NCBI GenBank assembly: GCA_035995425.1
Contig: DASYKM010000243.1
Coordinates: 1 to 44,307, forward strand
From: CADEED01 sp035995425
GTDB lineage: Bacteria > Pseudomonadota > Gammaproteobacteria > Steroidobacterales > Steroidobacteraceae
Length of the DNA: 44,307 nt
Direction: 5' to 3'
Part shown: one piece after another, positions 30,723 through 39,509 of the stretch
Numbering within the stretch: the stretch's first letter is position 1
How the letters are laid out: the number at the start of each line of letters is the position of its first letter
Notes under the pieces: model-generated
The model's database searches: none
What the model saw: only the letters and a program-made list of their open reading frames with translations
What the model was told of the DNA's origin: nothing
Translations under genes and position numbers: made by a program

Positions 30723-33077
30723 TCAGTGAGGGATATTTCCGTCGCCGCTGACCGGAAGCTCGAGCGTCGCTCTGGATGCCTTGAATGGATAGATCCTGCC
30801 GCGCCAGAAGAATTCAGCGGGCAACCCTTCGGGGCACTCGATTTCGGCGAGCAGCCTGTCGCCTCTGATGCGATAGCTCACCTTCACCGGACCGTACGGA
30901 GTCGCCGCGGTGGCATCGAGCGAGGTCAGATTGCCAAGCATCGGCGCGATACGCAGCCGTCCATATCCAGGCGCGATGGGACCAATGCCCGCCACGAATC
31001 GCAGCAGGTCCGCCGTGGGATGCGCGCTCCAGGCGTGACTGTCCGAGCGCGGCTGCTCGCGGGTTTCCGGCCACGTGGTGTAGTTGTACTTCAGCAGGTC
31101 ACGCCAGCTTTTCAGCAGGTCGAAATAGCGATCGGCCTGTCCCGCTTGCGCAACCGCACGCGCCAGGTACCAGGCAAAGTAGTACGTGGACGAGTACATG
31201 CCGGGCGGCGCATCGATGCCGCCGCCGCGCACGGTGATCCGGTCGATGATTCCCGGTGCTTCTTCGGGTGTCGCGATGCCGTAGAGCACGGCGAACACAT
31301 TCATGTGCTGGCTGAAGGCATTGCGATCTCCGTCATCGGCGAACAGCCCCTTGTCCGGCACCCAGCAATGCGCGCGAATTGCGGTGCGGGCACGATCCGC
31401 TTTCGCGGCGAACCCGGCCGCAATCGATGTGTCGCCGAAAGAATTCTCGAGCGTGGCGCCCTGCCGCAACGCGCCCAGCCACATGGCCGTCATGAGACAA
31501 CTGCCGTTGTTTGCGCCCCAGGAAGGGAAACTGGCGCGGTCATCCCAGCGCTGACCGGACCAGTCGATGAAATTCCATTGTGGATTCTTGCCCAACAATC
31601 CTTGTTTGTTGAGCAGCGGCTCGAACCACGCGAGCACGCGGCGCATGCGCGGCAGATGGCGCATGAGATACGCGAAGTCCGGCTGCTCGACGTACCAGTC
31701 CGCGAGCATTCCGACCCAGGCGAACGCGAAGGTCGCGATGACGGCCGACCCCCGCGCCGGATAGCTGCCCTGCATGAGACCGCCATCGACATCCGACTCG
31801 GCGAACGCGTCGATGGCCTGGCGCGCGAGCCGCGCATCCCCGGACACCGCATAGGTAATCAGCATCTCGAGCCGCGTGTCACCGGTGTACTGCAGTTGCT
31901 CCCAGTACGAGCTGTCCATGAAGGTTTCGTGAGCATCCACACGCATGGTGCGCCAGCCAATGTCCCAGATGCGGTTCAGGTCGGGGTCGCTGCTCACGAA
32001 ACTGGCCACCTGCTTGAATGGATAGCCGGTTTCGTAAAAGCGAAACGCGCGCAAGGTCAACGGCTCGGCCTGGGTCGTCACCTCGATTTCGACGAATCGA
32101 AATGTGCGCCACCAAAGCGGCGCGAATACCCGGCTCGCACCATCGGCGATAAACGTGTCATGAAAACCGCGCAGCTGGCGGTCGCCGATGAGATTGCGAT
32201 CGTCCTTGCGGCCGTTCGCGTCGTACAGCGCCTCGCCATACTGCAGCTCGATCGTGGCGTCGCGGCCACCCTGTACTTCGAGCTCCGGGTACGCGGAGAT
32301 CATGACCTCGCGGCGCATGAGTAGTTTGGCGATCGTGTTCGGTGGAATCCGGATTGGTTGCGCGGGAAATCGTTCGCCACCTTCGATCGAACTTCGCACG
32401 ACCGCACCGGCTTGTACGTTGACGAATGATTGCGGCGGCAGCGGGTCGGCGACCAATGTCCGTGCGGCGGCGGCGGAAGCAGGCACTGCGTCGCGCCACT
32501 CTTCGCCGGATTCCGCCGGTCCCGCCCAGTCCCAGTTGGCCGTGCGCGCGTCGATGACCTCGGGCGCACCCGCCACGTAGTACTGCCAGGAAATCTGCTG
32601 CTTCGCGCCGAGTGCCGTGTGGCCTCTGTCGATGCGCACGCGCCAGCCTGGCTGACCGGTGGAAACAGGATCACCGATCAGCCGGAAGCCCGTGGCAACC
32701 ATTTGCTGCGAAGCCGGCGCAGCGTCGCCAAAATTCCAGACCACCGCCGCAAGCACGTTGGCACCACGCTTGAGGTACGGGGCGAGATCCACCGTGGCGT
32801 ATCGCCAGCTCTTCACGGTTCCGGTCGAAGGGCCGCTCACCACGCGGCCGCCATTCACATAGAGGATGAAACGATTGTCGGCAGTCACGCTCACCGGCAG
32901 CTTCGCGGGCACGACGGTCAGCGACAACTGGCGACGGAAGTGCAGCACCACCGGCGTCGTGCTGGCATCGGGATGGCTGATCCAGCCGGAGGCATTCTGC
33001 GCGCGCGCACACGGCGCGCAGATTGCGGCAGCGAACCAGACGATTGTTAGGAAGAAATCGTGCAGCCCGTTGCGCAT
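30723..33077 (-). CDS. Secreted GH78 family alpha-L-rhamnosidase
   Basis: This roughly 784-aa protein has a signal peptide (DFFLTIVWFAAAICAPCARA), N-terminal beta-sandwich domains (about 30-350) and an (alpha/alpha)6 barrel (about 360-690). The GH78 motif D-S-S-Y-W-E-Q-L-Q-Y-T-G-D at 388-400 holds the usual acidic residues. A C-terminal beta domain includes AWSAHPTADLLRFVAGIGP and RLRIAPML. It removes terminal L-rhamnose from pectin (rhamnogalacturonan) or glycosides. The ATG at 33077 gives the signal peptide directly and leaves 17 bases after the trehalase stop; the ATG at 33101 overlaps the trehalase end and is possible. Confidence 0.92.
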   Translation of the reverse strand: MRNGLHDFFLTIVWFAAAICAPCARAQNASGWISHPDASTTPVVLHFRRQLSLTVVPAKLPVSVTADNRFILYVNGGRVVSGPSTGTVKSWRYATVDLAPYLKRGANVLAAVVWNFGDAAPASQQMVATGFRLIGDPVSTGQPGWRVRIDRGHTALGAKQQISWQYYVAGAPEVIDARTANWDWAGPAESGEEWRDAVPASAAAARTLVADPLPPQSFVNVQAGAVVRSSIEGGERFPAQPIRIPPNTIAKLLMRREVMISAYPELEVQGGRDATIELQYGEALYDANGRKDDRNLIGDRQLRGFHDTFIADGASRVFAPLWWRTFRFVEIEVTTQAEPLTLRAFRFYETGYPFKQVASFVSSDPDLNRIWDIGWRTMRVDAHETFMDSSYWEQLQYTGDTRLEMLITYAVSGDARLARQAIDAFAESDVDGGLMQGSYPARGSAVIATFAFAWVGMLADWYVEQPDFAYLMRHLPRMRRVLAWFEPLLNKQGLLGKNPQWNFIDWSGQRWDDRASFPSWGANNGSCLMTAMWLGALRQGATLENSFGDTSIAAGFAAKADRARTAIRAHCWVPDKGLFADDGDRNAFSQHMNVFAVLYGIATPEEAPGIIDRITVRGGGIDAPPGMYSSTYYFAWYLARAVAQAGQADRYFDLLKSWRDLLKYNYTTWPETREQPRSDSHAWSAHPTADLLRFVAGIGPIAPGYGRLRIAPMLGNLTSLDATAATPYGPVKVSYRIRGDRLLAEIECPEGLPAEFFWRGRIYPFKASRATLELPVSGDGNIPH

Positions 33078-33094
33078 GGGCCGAATTCTACCGT

Positions 33095-34729
33095 TCAGCA
33101 TCCGCCGCCGGTGAATTCATAGCGCGGGCGTCCCAGCTTCGGGTATATCGCCAACAACTTGATCACCACCGCATTGGTCCAGCCGAAGCCGTCCTGGACC
33201 GGGTACTCACCACCGGCGCCTTCTCCGGCGTCGCGCACGTTGTATTTCTCGACGAGCTTTCCCGTCCTGCAGTACACGCGCACGTTCTCGGCGACCCACA
33301 CCTCCGCGATCTTCGCCGCCAGCTCCGCTTCGCCGTTTCTTCGCAGGCCGTCGATCGCGACCCACTGCAGTGGTGCCCAGCCATTCGGGGCATCCCACTG
33401 CTGTCCGGTATCTTCAGTGGTCGTCGCCAGGCCGTGCGGCATCAGCAATGAGTTCTTCAGCGTCTGCGCGATGCGATGCGCACGCTTCCGATCGACGAGC
33501 CCGGCGAACAGTGGATAGGCGGTCGCGGCGGTCAGGTGCGCCAATCGCGCCTGGTCGCGCCAATCATAGTCAACGAACGCATTGAGGTTCTCGTCCCACA
33601 TCAACTTGAACATGGCCGATTGCCGCTCGCGCGCGTGCGCCAACATCGACTTGCTGCAATCGGGGCGCTGCGCTGCCTTGCAACCGCGCGCAATGACCAG
33701 CTCCAGTTTGTACAGCAGGCTGTTGAGATCCACGGGCACGATGTTCGTCGTACGGATCGAACGCAAAGTTTTTCCATCCGCGAACCAGCGCGAGCTGAAA
33801 TCCCAGCCACTCTCCGCCGACGCCCGCAGATCCCGATACACCTCGGTCTCCGGCCGCCCGCTGCTTCGCGCCGTCCCGGTGTCTTCCAGATAGGCCTCAT
33901 CACGCGGGGTTGGCCAGTCATCCCAATATCGATTCAACAAGCTGCCGTCGGCGAAGCGCACGACGCGACGGTGCGCAGCACCGGGAGAAACGTCTTTCGC
34001 GCCTTCCATCCAGAACTCGTATTCGCGCTCGAGTTGCGGCAATCGCTTGATCAGCGCGCTCGTGCCGTCACGCTGCGCCTGCAATTCGACCATGGCGGCG
34101 AAGAATGGCGGTTGTGAGCGGCCCAGGTAGTAGCTGCGGTTTCCGTTTGGAATATGGCCGTAGTCATCGATGAGGCCGGCGAAATTTTCGACCATGGCGG
34201 CCACGAGATCGTCGCGACCACTGGTTTGCAGGCCGACCATCGTGAAATAGGAATCCCAGTAGTACATCTCGCGAAAGCGCCCACCGGGTACCACGTAACG
34301 AGTCCGGAGGGGCAGCAGTGAGCTCGCGCCAGGAGCCTCTTGTGGCTCCCGCGTGAGCGCGATCCACAGTCGATCGATGTGCGCGCGGATTTCCTCACGC
34401 GGCGTCGTCTTGAAGTCACCGCCGGCGCCGCCCGGAACGATGAAATTGTCGGCGACGAAATCCCGCAGCGAAAATTCTTTGAGATCCTTGAGCGCCGCGT
34501 ACCTGCGCATGATCTCGGGAGGCTCCGCTTTTGCGACCGCGTCCGCGAACGTCTTGCTGTCCGCGAAAATTCTTTCGCTTTGAACACGCTGGAACAGCGC
34601 CCCATAAACCTGCGACGGCGGTGGCGGAACGGCCTCGCGGGCGTTCGCGACCACGCTGCACAGCGCGATCTGCGATGAAACGATCGCGAGGAAAGCCGAC
34701 CTGAGAAAACGATTGCTGAAATGAAACAT
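33095..34729 (-). CDS. treA: Periplasmic trehalase (GH37)
   Basis: This 544-aa protein has a signal peptide (LRSAFLAIVSSQIALCSVVANA). Both trehalase signatures are present: PGGRFREMYYWDSY (148-161) and QWDAPNGWAPLQW near 450, with a glycine-rich EGAGGEYPVQDGFGWTN block near the C-terminus. It hydrolyses trehalose to two glucoses in the periplasm. It is first of the GH37-GH78-GH3 operon and divergent from a TonB-dependent receptor, which may deliver trehalose or an oligosaccharide. The start is the ATG at 34729; in-frame codons farther upstream overlap the receptor gene and lack a signal peptide. Confidence 0.93.
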   Translation of the reverse strand: MFHFSNRFLRSAFLAIVSSQIALCSVVANAREAVPPPPSQVYGALFQRVQSERIFADSKTFADAVAKAEPPEIMRRYAALKDLKEFSLRDFVADNFIVPGGAGGDFKTTPREEIRAHIDRLWIALTREPQEAPGASSLLPLRTRYVVPGGRFREMYYWDSYFTMVGLQTSGRDDLVAAMVENFAGLIDDYGHIPNGNRSYYLGRSQPPFFAAMVELQAQRDGTSALIKRLPQLEREYEFWMEGAKDVSPGAAHRRVVRFADGSLLNRYWDDWPTPRDEAYLEDTGTARSSGRPETEVYRDLRASAESGWDFSSRWFADGKTLRSIRTTNIVPVDLNSLLYKLELVIARGCKAAQRPDCSKSMLAHARERQSAMFKLMWDENLNAFVDYDWRDQARLAHLTAATAYPLFAGLVDRKRAHRIAQTLKNSLLMPHGLATTTEDTGQQWDAPNGWAPLQWVAIDGLRRNGEAELAAKIAEVWVAENVRVYCRTGKLVEKYNVRDAGEGAGGEYPVQDGFGWTNAVVIKLLAIYPKLGRPRYEFTGGGC

Positions 34730-34892
34730 GTCGGTGGCGAGTGTACGCAGAAAGTGCGTCGCAACATCCGTACGCACGACCGGTGTGGCCAATCTCTGAC
34801 GAAACGGCGCGCTTTGTTGCCACTCCCATTTTTCCGATGTTGACGGAGACTCATCTCTTTTCCGCCACATGCCGCGAAGCGCGGGGGGAAAC

Positions 34893-37430
34893 ATGATTTC
34901 GAAGAATCTCTGCAGGCCACAAGAAGCTCGCGGGCGCGCGCATGCGTTTGCCCGTGCCGTATCCGCACTGCTGCTCGCCGCAGCGCTGACGCCACTGTCC
35001 ATCCACGCGCAGGAGGCCGCGCCGGCAACGGAGAGCGATGATGAGAACAGCTCGCTCGAAACGATCGTCGTGACCGGTGCCGCGACTTCCGAGGGTGTCA
35101 AGAAACTCGAAGCCAGCTACAACATCGTCACCGCCAATGAGGAAGAGATCCGTCGCGCGAATCCCAAGAGCACGGCGGACTTGTTGAAGATTTCACCGGG
35201 CATGTGGCCGGAATCGACCGGCGGTCAAACCGGCGCCAACATCGAAATCGCCGGCTTTCCGGGTGGCGGCGACGCTCCATATTTCACGACGCTGCTCATG
35301 GGCTCGCCGTTGTACGGCATGCCGACGCTGTCGTTCTTCGAGACCACGAGCATTTTCCGGCTCGACGACACGGTGAAATCGGCGGAGATCCTGCAAGGTG
35401 GCCCGTCGGTCGTATTCGCCGGCGGCCAGATGGGGGCCACGGCCAATTTTCTCTTGAAGACAGGGACGGACACTCCATCGGGAAGTCTCGGCCTCACCTA
35501 CGGCGATGAAAATCTCATGCGCGTCGACGGCTTCGCCGGTTTTCCAGTGGGCGAAAACTGGTACGGCAGCGTCGGCGGTTTCTGGCGCACGTCCGACGGT
35601 GTGCGCGATCCGCAGTTCGCCGCCGACGAAGGTGGCCAGCTGACGGCGACGCTCAAGCACGAGTCCGACAATGGTCAACTCACCTTGTATGCGCGCTACC
35701 TCGACGACAAGAACCAGTTCATCACACCGATTCCCGTGATCCAGCGCGGACGCGACAAATTCGTCGGCTATCCGGGTTTCGATCCACTCACGGCAACCTA
35801 CAACGGCGAAGCCATCCAGCACGTACGCCTCGACGGATACCCGGGCGGCGGTGCCACGGCGGATCTGGCCGACGGGCGCGGCGCGCAGATGTTTTTCGCC
35901 GGCGCGAATTTCGATCGTGAGCTCGGCGGCGGCTGGTCGATCAGCGACAAGTTTCTCGTCAACGGCGGCGACGTCGATACCAACGCCCTGTTCTCGGGCT
36001 CCAATCCCGCGACGCTCAACGATGAGCTGTACACACTTTCCACCGATCTCAACGGCCTCCAACTACCGCCGGGATCGGCGACCGCGACCTTCGTCGGGGG
36101 CGGCGCGGTCGCGCCCGACCAGAGCGTCATCTCGCAGGGTTGGTGGTTCATCCACAAGAAACTCGAGAACGCCAACAACGATTTTCGCCTGAGCAAGGAG
36201 CTCTTCGACGGCAACACGTTGACGCTCGGCCTGTATCTGGCCTACTACGAGATGGATGACGAATGGGCGCTCGGCAATCACATGCTCATGACCAATGAGC
36301 CGAATGCGCGGCCGATCACCGTCAGTTTCGTCAACGCCATGGGCCAGACGGCCCAGCGCACCGATGAGCAGGGCTTCCTCGACGGCGGCTCCTTCAACAT
36401 CACGGAAAAGGGCCACGCCTTCAACCGGGCCGTCTATCTATCGGATTCGTGGCGCATCGACAAGTGGCTGCTCGACGCCTCGGTGCGCTTCGAGAACGAG
36501 GACGCGACCAATCGCGTCTGCAACCTGTCGAACGTCAACACCGATGGCGATGACCTGACGATCTACAACAACGCCGTGCCGGTGTGCAACGGCACGTTCG
36601 CGGTGACGGACTACGACGAGGACTTCACCTCCTGGACGGTGGGCGCCAACTACAGCTTCACGGACGCGAGCTCCGCCTATGTGCGCGTGAATCGCGGCGG
36701 GCACTTCCTCGATTTCGACAACGGCATCCGCGGCAGCACCACGGGCAATACGCCGCCGATGCAGATCGTCCGCAACTATGAAGCGGGATTCAAATTCCAG
36801 AACGACCTGCTTTACGCGGACATCAGCGCCTACTTCCGCGATTTCACGGGCCTGCAATACACGCCGACCGACGACAACGGCGTTCCGCTCCCCAACGAAC
36901 GGCGCCTGTTCGGTTCCGAGTCGAAGGGAATCAATTTCATCGGCGCGATCACGCCCGGCGACCACTTCCGGTTCCAGGTGGTGGCCAACTATCTCGATGG
37001 CGAGTACACGGACTACGACGGGTGTTTTCCGTTCAGCAATGTCGTGACCGGTGACGGCTGCGAACCGGTCAAGGGGAAGCAACTGCAACGCCAGCCGAAG
37101 CTGCGTTACATGCTGACGCCTAGCTACCGCTTCCCGTGGAATGACGACGAGATCGAGGCATACGTCACCTATACCAGCGTCGGCGATCACACCCAGGATC
37201 AATCGGCGCTTCAGCAGTTGGGCTCGTATTCCACCTGGGATGTGGGCGTCACCGCGAACGTCGGCGACCACTGGCAATTCGCCTTGCGAGGGACGAACGT
37301 AACGGATGAGCTCGGCCTCACCGAAAGCAATTCGCGAATCTTCGGCGTCGCCGCCGGCACCGGCGGCGTGTTGCTGGCGCGCCCGCTGGTAGGCAGCGAG
37401 ATCAATTTCCAGGCCAAGTATCGCTGGTAG
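34893..37430 (+). CDS. TonB-dependent receptor
   Basis: This roughly 845-aa outer-membrane protein has a signal peptide (AVSALLLAAALTPLSIHA), a TonB box SLETIVVTGA (54-63), a plug domain (STADLLKISPGMWPES, then DTVKSAEILQGGPSVVFAGGQMG) and a barrel closing on INFQAKYRW. A GGGGGGAA site lies just before the ATG at 34893, partly paired in a CCGCG/CGCGG hairpin (34873-34885). The 163-base region shared with the divergent trehalase operon has no operator that I could identify. Plug motifs differ from the first receptor, so the ligand probably differs too; co-location suggests a saccharide handled by the GH37-GH78-GH3 set. Confidence 0.94.
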   Translation: MISKNLCRPQEARGRAHAFARAVSALLLAAALTPLSIHAQEAAPATESDDENSSLETIVVTGAATSEGVKKLEASYNIVTANEEEIRRANPKSTADLLKISPGMWPESTGGQTGANIEIAGFPGGGDAPYFTTLLMGSPLYGMPTLSFFETTSIFRLDDTVKSAEILQGGPSVVFAGGQMGATANFLLKTGTDTPSGSLGLTYGDENLMRVDGFAGFPVGENWYGSVGGFWRTSDGVRDPQFAADEGGQLTATLKHESDNGQLTLYARYLDDKNQFITPIPVIQRGRDKFVGYPGFDPLTATYNGEAIQHVRLDGYPGGGATADLADGRGAQMFFAGANFDRELGGGWSISDKFLVNGGDVDTNALFSGSNPATLNDELYTLSTDLNGLQLPPGSATATFVGGGAVAPDQSVISQGWWFIHKKLENANNDFRLSKELFDGNTLTLGLYLAYYEMDDEWALGNHMLMTNEPNARPITVSFVNAMGQTAQRTDEQGFLDGGSFNITEKGHAFNRAVYLSDSWRIDKWLLDASVRFENEDATNRVCNLSNVNTDGDDLTIYNNAVPVCNGTFAVTDYDEDFTSWTVGANYSFTDASSAYVRVNRGGHFLDFDNGIRGSTTGNTPPMQIVRNYEAGFKFQNDLLYADISAYFRDFTGLQYTPTDDNGVPLPNERRLFGSESKGINFIGAITPGDHFRFQVVANYLDGEYTDYDGCFPFSNVVTGDGCEPVKGKQLQRQPKLRYMLTPSYRFPWNDDEIEAYVTYTSVGDHTQDQSALQQLGSYSTWDVGVTANVGDHWQFALRGTNVTDELGLTESNSRIFGVAAGTGGVLLARPLVGSEINFQAKYRW

Positions 37431-37445
37431 CTCCGTTGGTAGCTC
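37425..37445. repeat. 12-bp-period direct repeat over the receptor stop codon
   Basis: TGGTAGCTC at 37425-37433 (containing the receptor TAG stop) is repeated at 37437-37445, so the last codon and stop are duplicated downstream. The second copy reaches the stop codon of the convergent gene at 37444. It resembles the repeat at 11151-11198 in design. Confidence 0.55.
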
Positions 37446-39462
37446 AATGGGGCGGCGCGAGACCGAGGTATACCGTGCTCCAGAGCTGGGCGGCGTTCGA
37501 CTCATCGACGTCGGCGCCGCCACGGCCGAATGGCTCCGCCCGGTATTGGCCGTCGACGTAGGTCCACGACCACAGCTCCGAAGTGCGCATCGGCGCGGTG
37601 CGGTCGATCGCCGCCCACAGGGTCGTGCGCGCCTGCAACAGCCTTGCGCGCATCGGCTCGGGCAGATCTTCGCGTCGCAACTGGCGTTCCAGACCGGCGG
37701 CTAACAAGGCCTGTTGCCACGACCAGATCACGGTGCCGTGATACGCGGACTTCGTAAACTCGCGCCGCAGTTCCGCGCCGGCCAGCGCCGGGTTCGCCAC
37801 CAGCAGGCCGGCGTCGGTCATGAGGCCAGCGGGAAAAGGCCGCAGGATCGCATCGATGCACCGCTCGATCTCCGTGGGCGCAGGTTCCGTGAACAGCAAC
37901 CGGAATCCTTCATCCGAATGCAGGATCGGGACTGCCCGGCCACTCTCATCGAGCGACAGCGCGTGAAACGCGAACAGCCTCTCGCCCAGGTTGCGCAGTG
38001 CGCTCGCGCCATCCACACCGATCTCCGTCGCGTAAGCGCTGATGTCCGCGCGAGCACGAGCCGCGGGAACATCGACGTCAAACAAGGATGGAGCGCGCAT
38101 TGCCCACACGCGTGCCTGTTCGCCGGCGCGCGCCAATGCACGCCGCTGCGCGGCATCGAGGTACTCATCGAGGAGCCCGGCCTTCGCAAGCCGCGCCGTC
38201 GCCTCGAGCGCCGCGGGAACCAATGCTGCGTTCACATCGTAGGCGTAGCGTCCGCGGCCAAGTCCCTGCTCGCTGTCACGCCAGTTTCCCGTCATTCGTC
38301 CGGCCTTGATGGCAACGAGATTCTGGAAGCCCGGCGCTTCCGCGAACGCCGACGTACGCTCGATCACCCAGGCAAGATTGCGCGCGAGCGCGCTGCCACG
38401 TTTACCGCCGTCCGCGCCCGGCCCTGCCAGAAACCTGCGCGCCCGCGCGCGACCGCGTTCGTCGTCGAGAAGCCAGCGCGCCGCCAGCGGCGCGAGCATG
38501 AAATCATCGTCGACCATGCCGTAGTCATAGATAGGAGTGGCGATGCGTCCGCGTCCCTCGCGTTGATTGCGCAACACCGCGAATTCGCCGATGTCTTCCT
38601 CGTGCGCCACCTCGCCGTTCGGCGCCAGGCGATCCAGCACCGACGCGATGGCACTCTCCATCGCCTGCGGTTCCAGTACCGCCGCGAGCAACATGGCCGA
38701 GATCAGCGTGTCGCGGCCGAAGTACGTGTCGAAGCGCCAGGAGCCGGCTAGAAATTTCTCCTGGTAGCTCAAGAATTCGAGCGCGTTGCGCGCGCGCGGG
38801 TCTTTACCAGCGTGCGCCGTCAGCAAGGGTTTCAGTGGCTGCAGCGGCGTCTCGCCGGTGAACGCCTGGATCTTGAGACGCAGTGGGTTGCCCGGCGATG
38901 CCACGAGCCGCTCGGCTGATACACGCGTGCCGCCAACCGCGTCGATGGCAAGCCCAAAGCCCGCGGCGCCATCGAGCCGATCGCGCGCCCATGAGATGCG
39001 GCCAACGTTGATTCGCGCGGCGACCATGACTTCCGCGGGCGCCTTTCTCTGCAGCTCGTAGTCGCGCAGCACACGCACGGAAGAGAGCACGGCGCCGCGA
39101 ACGCTCAGTTCGGGCGCATCCGTCGATACTTCGAACTCGATGCCGCGCAACGGACGACGATGATCGTCTATCGCCGTGAGCGCCCGGGGTGGAGTAACGA
39201 GAGTCCAGGTAATGGGCTTCGACGTATTTTCGAACCAGACGCCGACGCCGCCATTGCCGGCGGGAAAGGCAATCAGCACGCGCGGCTCGGTTCCCGAGCG
39301 CAGCAACAGATGCGCGGCGACCGGCCCGGCGCGCAGGAAACTGTTGATGTTGCGGCCTTCGTCGATCCGGAAGGCCAGCGCCCCGGTCTTCGGGTCCGCT
39401 GCGACCACGAATGGCGTGAGCACCAGGATTGCCAACACGAGCGAACGCATGCGCGAGGACAT
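37444..39462 (-). CDS. Secreted (alpha/alpha)6-barrel glycosidase-like protein (GDE/GH133-like)
   Basis: This 672-aa protein has a signal peptide (RSLVLAILVLTPFVVA), an N-terminal beta-sandwich region (about 25-215) and a helical barrel with YQEKFLAGSWRFDTYFGRDTLISAML near 233-258. The FGRDTLI block resembles that of glycogen-debranching-type six-hairpin glycosidases, and EVAHEEDIGEF near 284-294 supplies candidate acids. I cannot assign a substrate. It is convergent with the TonB receptor, whose stop is 14 bases away, and lies beside an APC permease on the same strand. An ATG 12 bases into the frame is an alternative start. Confidence 0.72.
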   Translation of the reverse strand: MSSRMRSLVLAILVLTPFVVAADPKTGALAFRIDEGRNINSFLRAGPVAAHLLLRSGTEPRVLIAFPAGNGGVGVWFENTSKPITWTLVTPPRALTAIDDHRRPLRGIEFEVSTDAPELSVRGAVLSSVRVLRDYELQRKAPAEVMVAARINVGRISWARDRLDGAAGFGLAIDAVGGTRVSAERLVASPGNPLRLKIQAFTGETPLQPLKPLLTAHAGKDPRARNALEFLSYQEKFLAGSWRFDTYFGRDTLISAMLLAAVLEPQAMESAIASVLDRLAPNGEVAHEEDIGEFAVLRNQREGRGRIATPIYDYGMVDDDFMLAPLAARWLLDDERGRARARRFLAGPGADGGKRGSALARNLAWVIERTSAFAEAPGFQNLVAIKAGRMTGNWRDSEQGLGRGRYAYDVNAALVPAALEATARLAKAGLLDEYLDAAQRRALARAGEQARVWAMRAPSLFDVDVPAARARADISAYATEIGVDGASALRNLGERLFAFHALSLDESGRAVPILHSDEGFRLLFTEPAPTEIERCIDAILRPFPAGLMTDAGLLVANPALAGAELRREFTKSAYHGTVIWSWQQALLAAGLERQLRREDLPEPMRARLLQARTTLWAAIDRTAPMRTSELWSWTYVDGQYRAEPFGRGGADVDESNAAQLWSTVYLGLAPPH

Positions 39463-39509
39463 TACGGATGGAGACGGGGCACGCTATCGGCGCACAGGCG
39501 GATTGATCG

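Noticed and set aside
30675..32324. 549-codon plus-strand open frame opposite the GH78 gene
   Set aside because: The antisense frame of a clear GH78 enzyme; the translation is rich in Arg, Ala and Gly with no recognisable fold.
34873..34885. CCGCG-AAG-CGCGG hairpin next to the second receptor's ribosome-binding site as a translational switch
   Set aside because: A five-pair stem is expected often by chance at this GC content, and no alternative pairing or ligand site is visible.
37423..37455. tRNA-like string with GGTAGCTC and a GTTGGTAGCTCAATGG stretch
   Set aside because: It resembles a tRNA D-arm but there is no acceptor stem, anticodon arm or T-arm; it is explained by the 12-base duplication of the receptor stop region.
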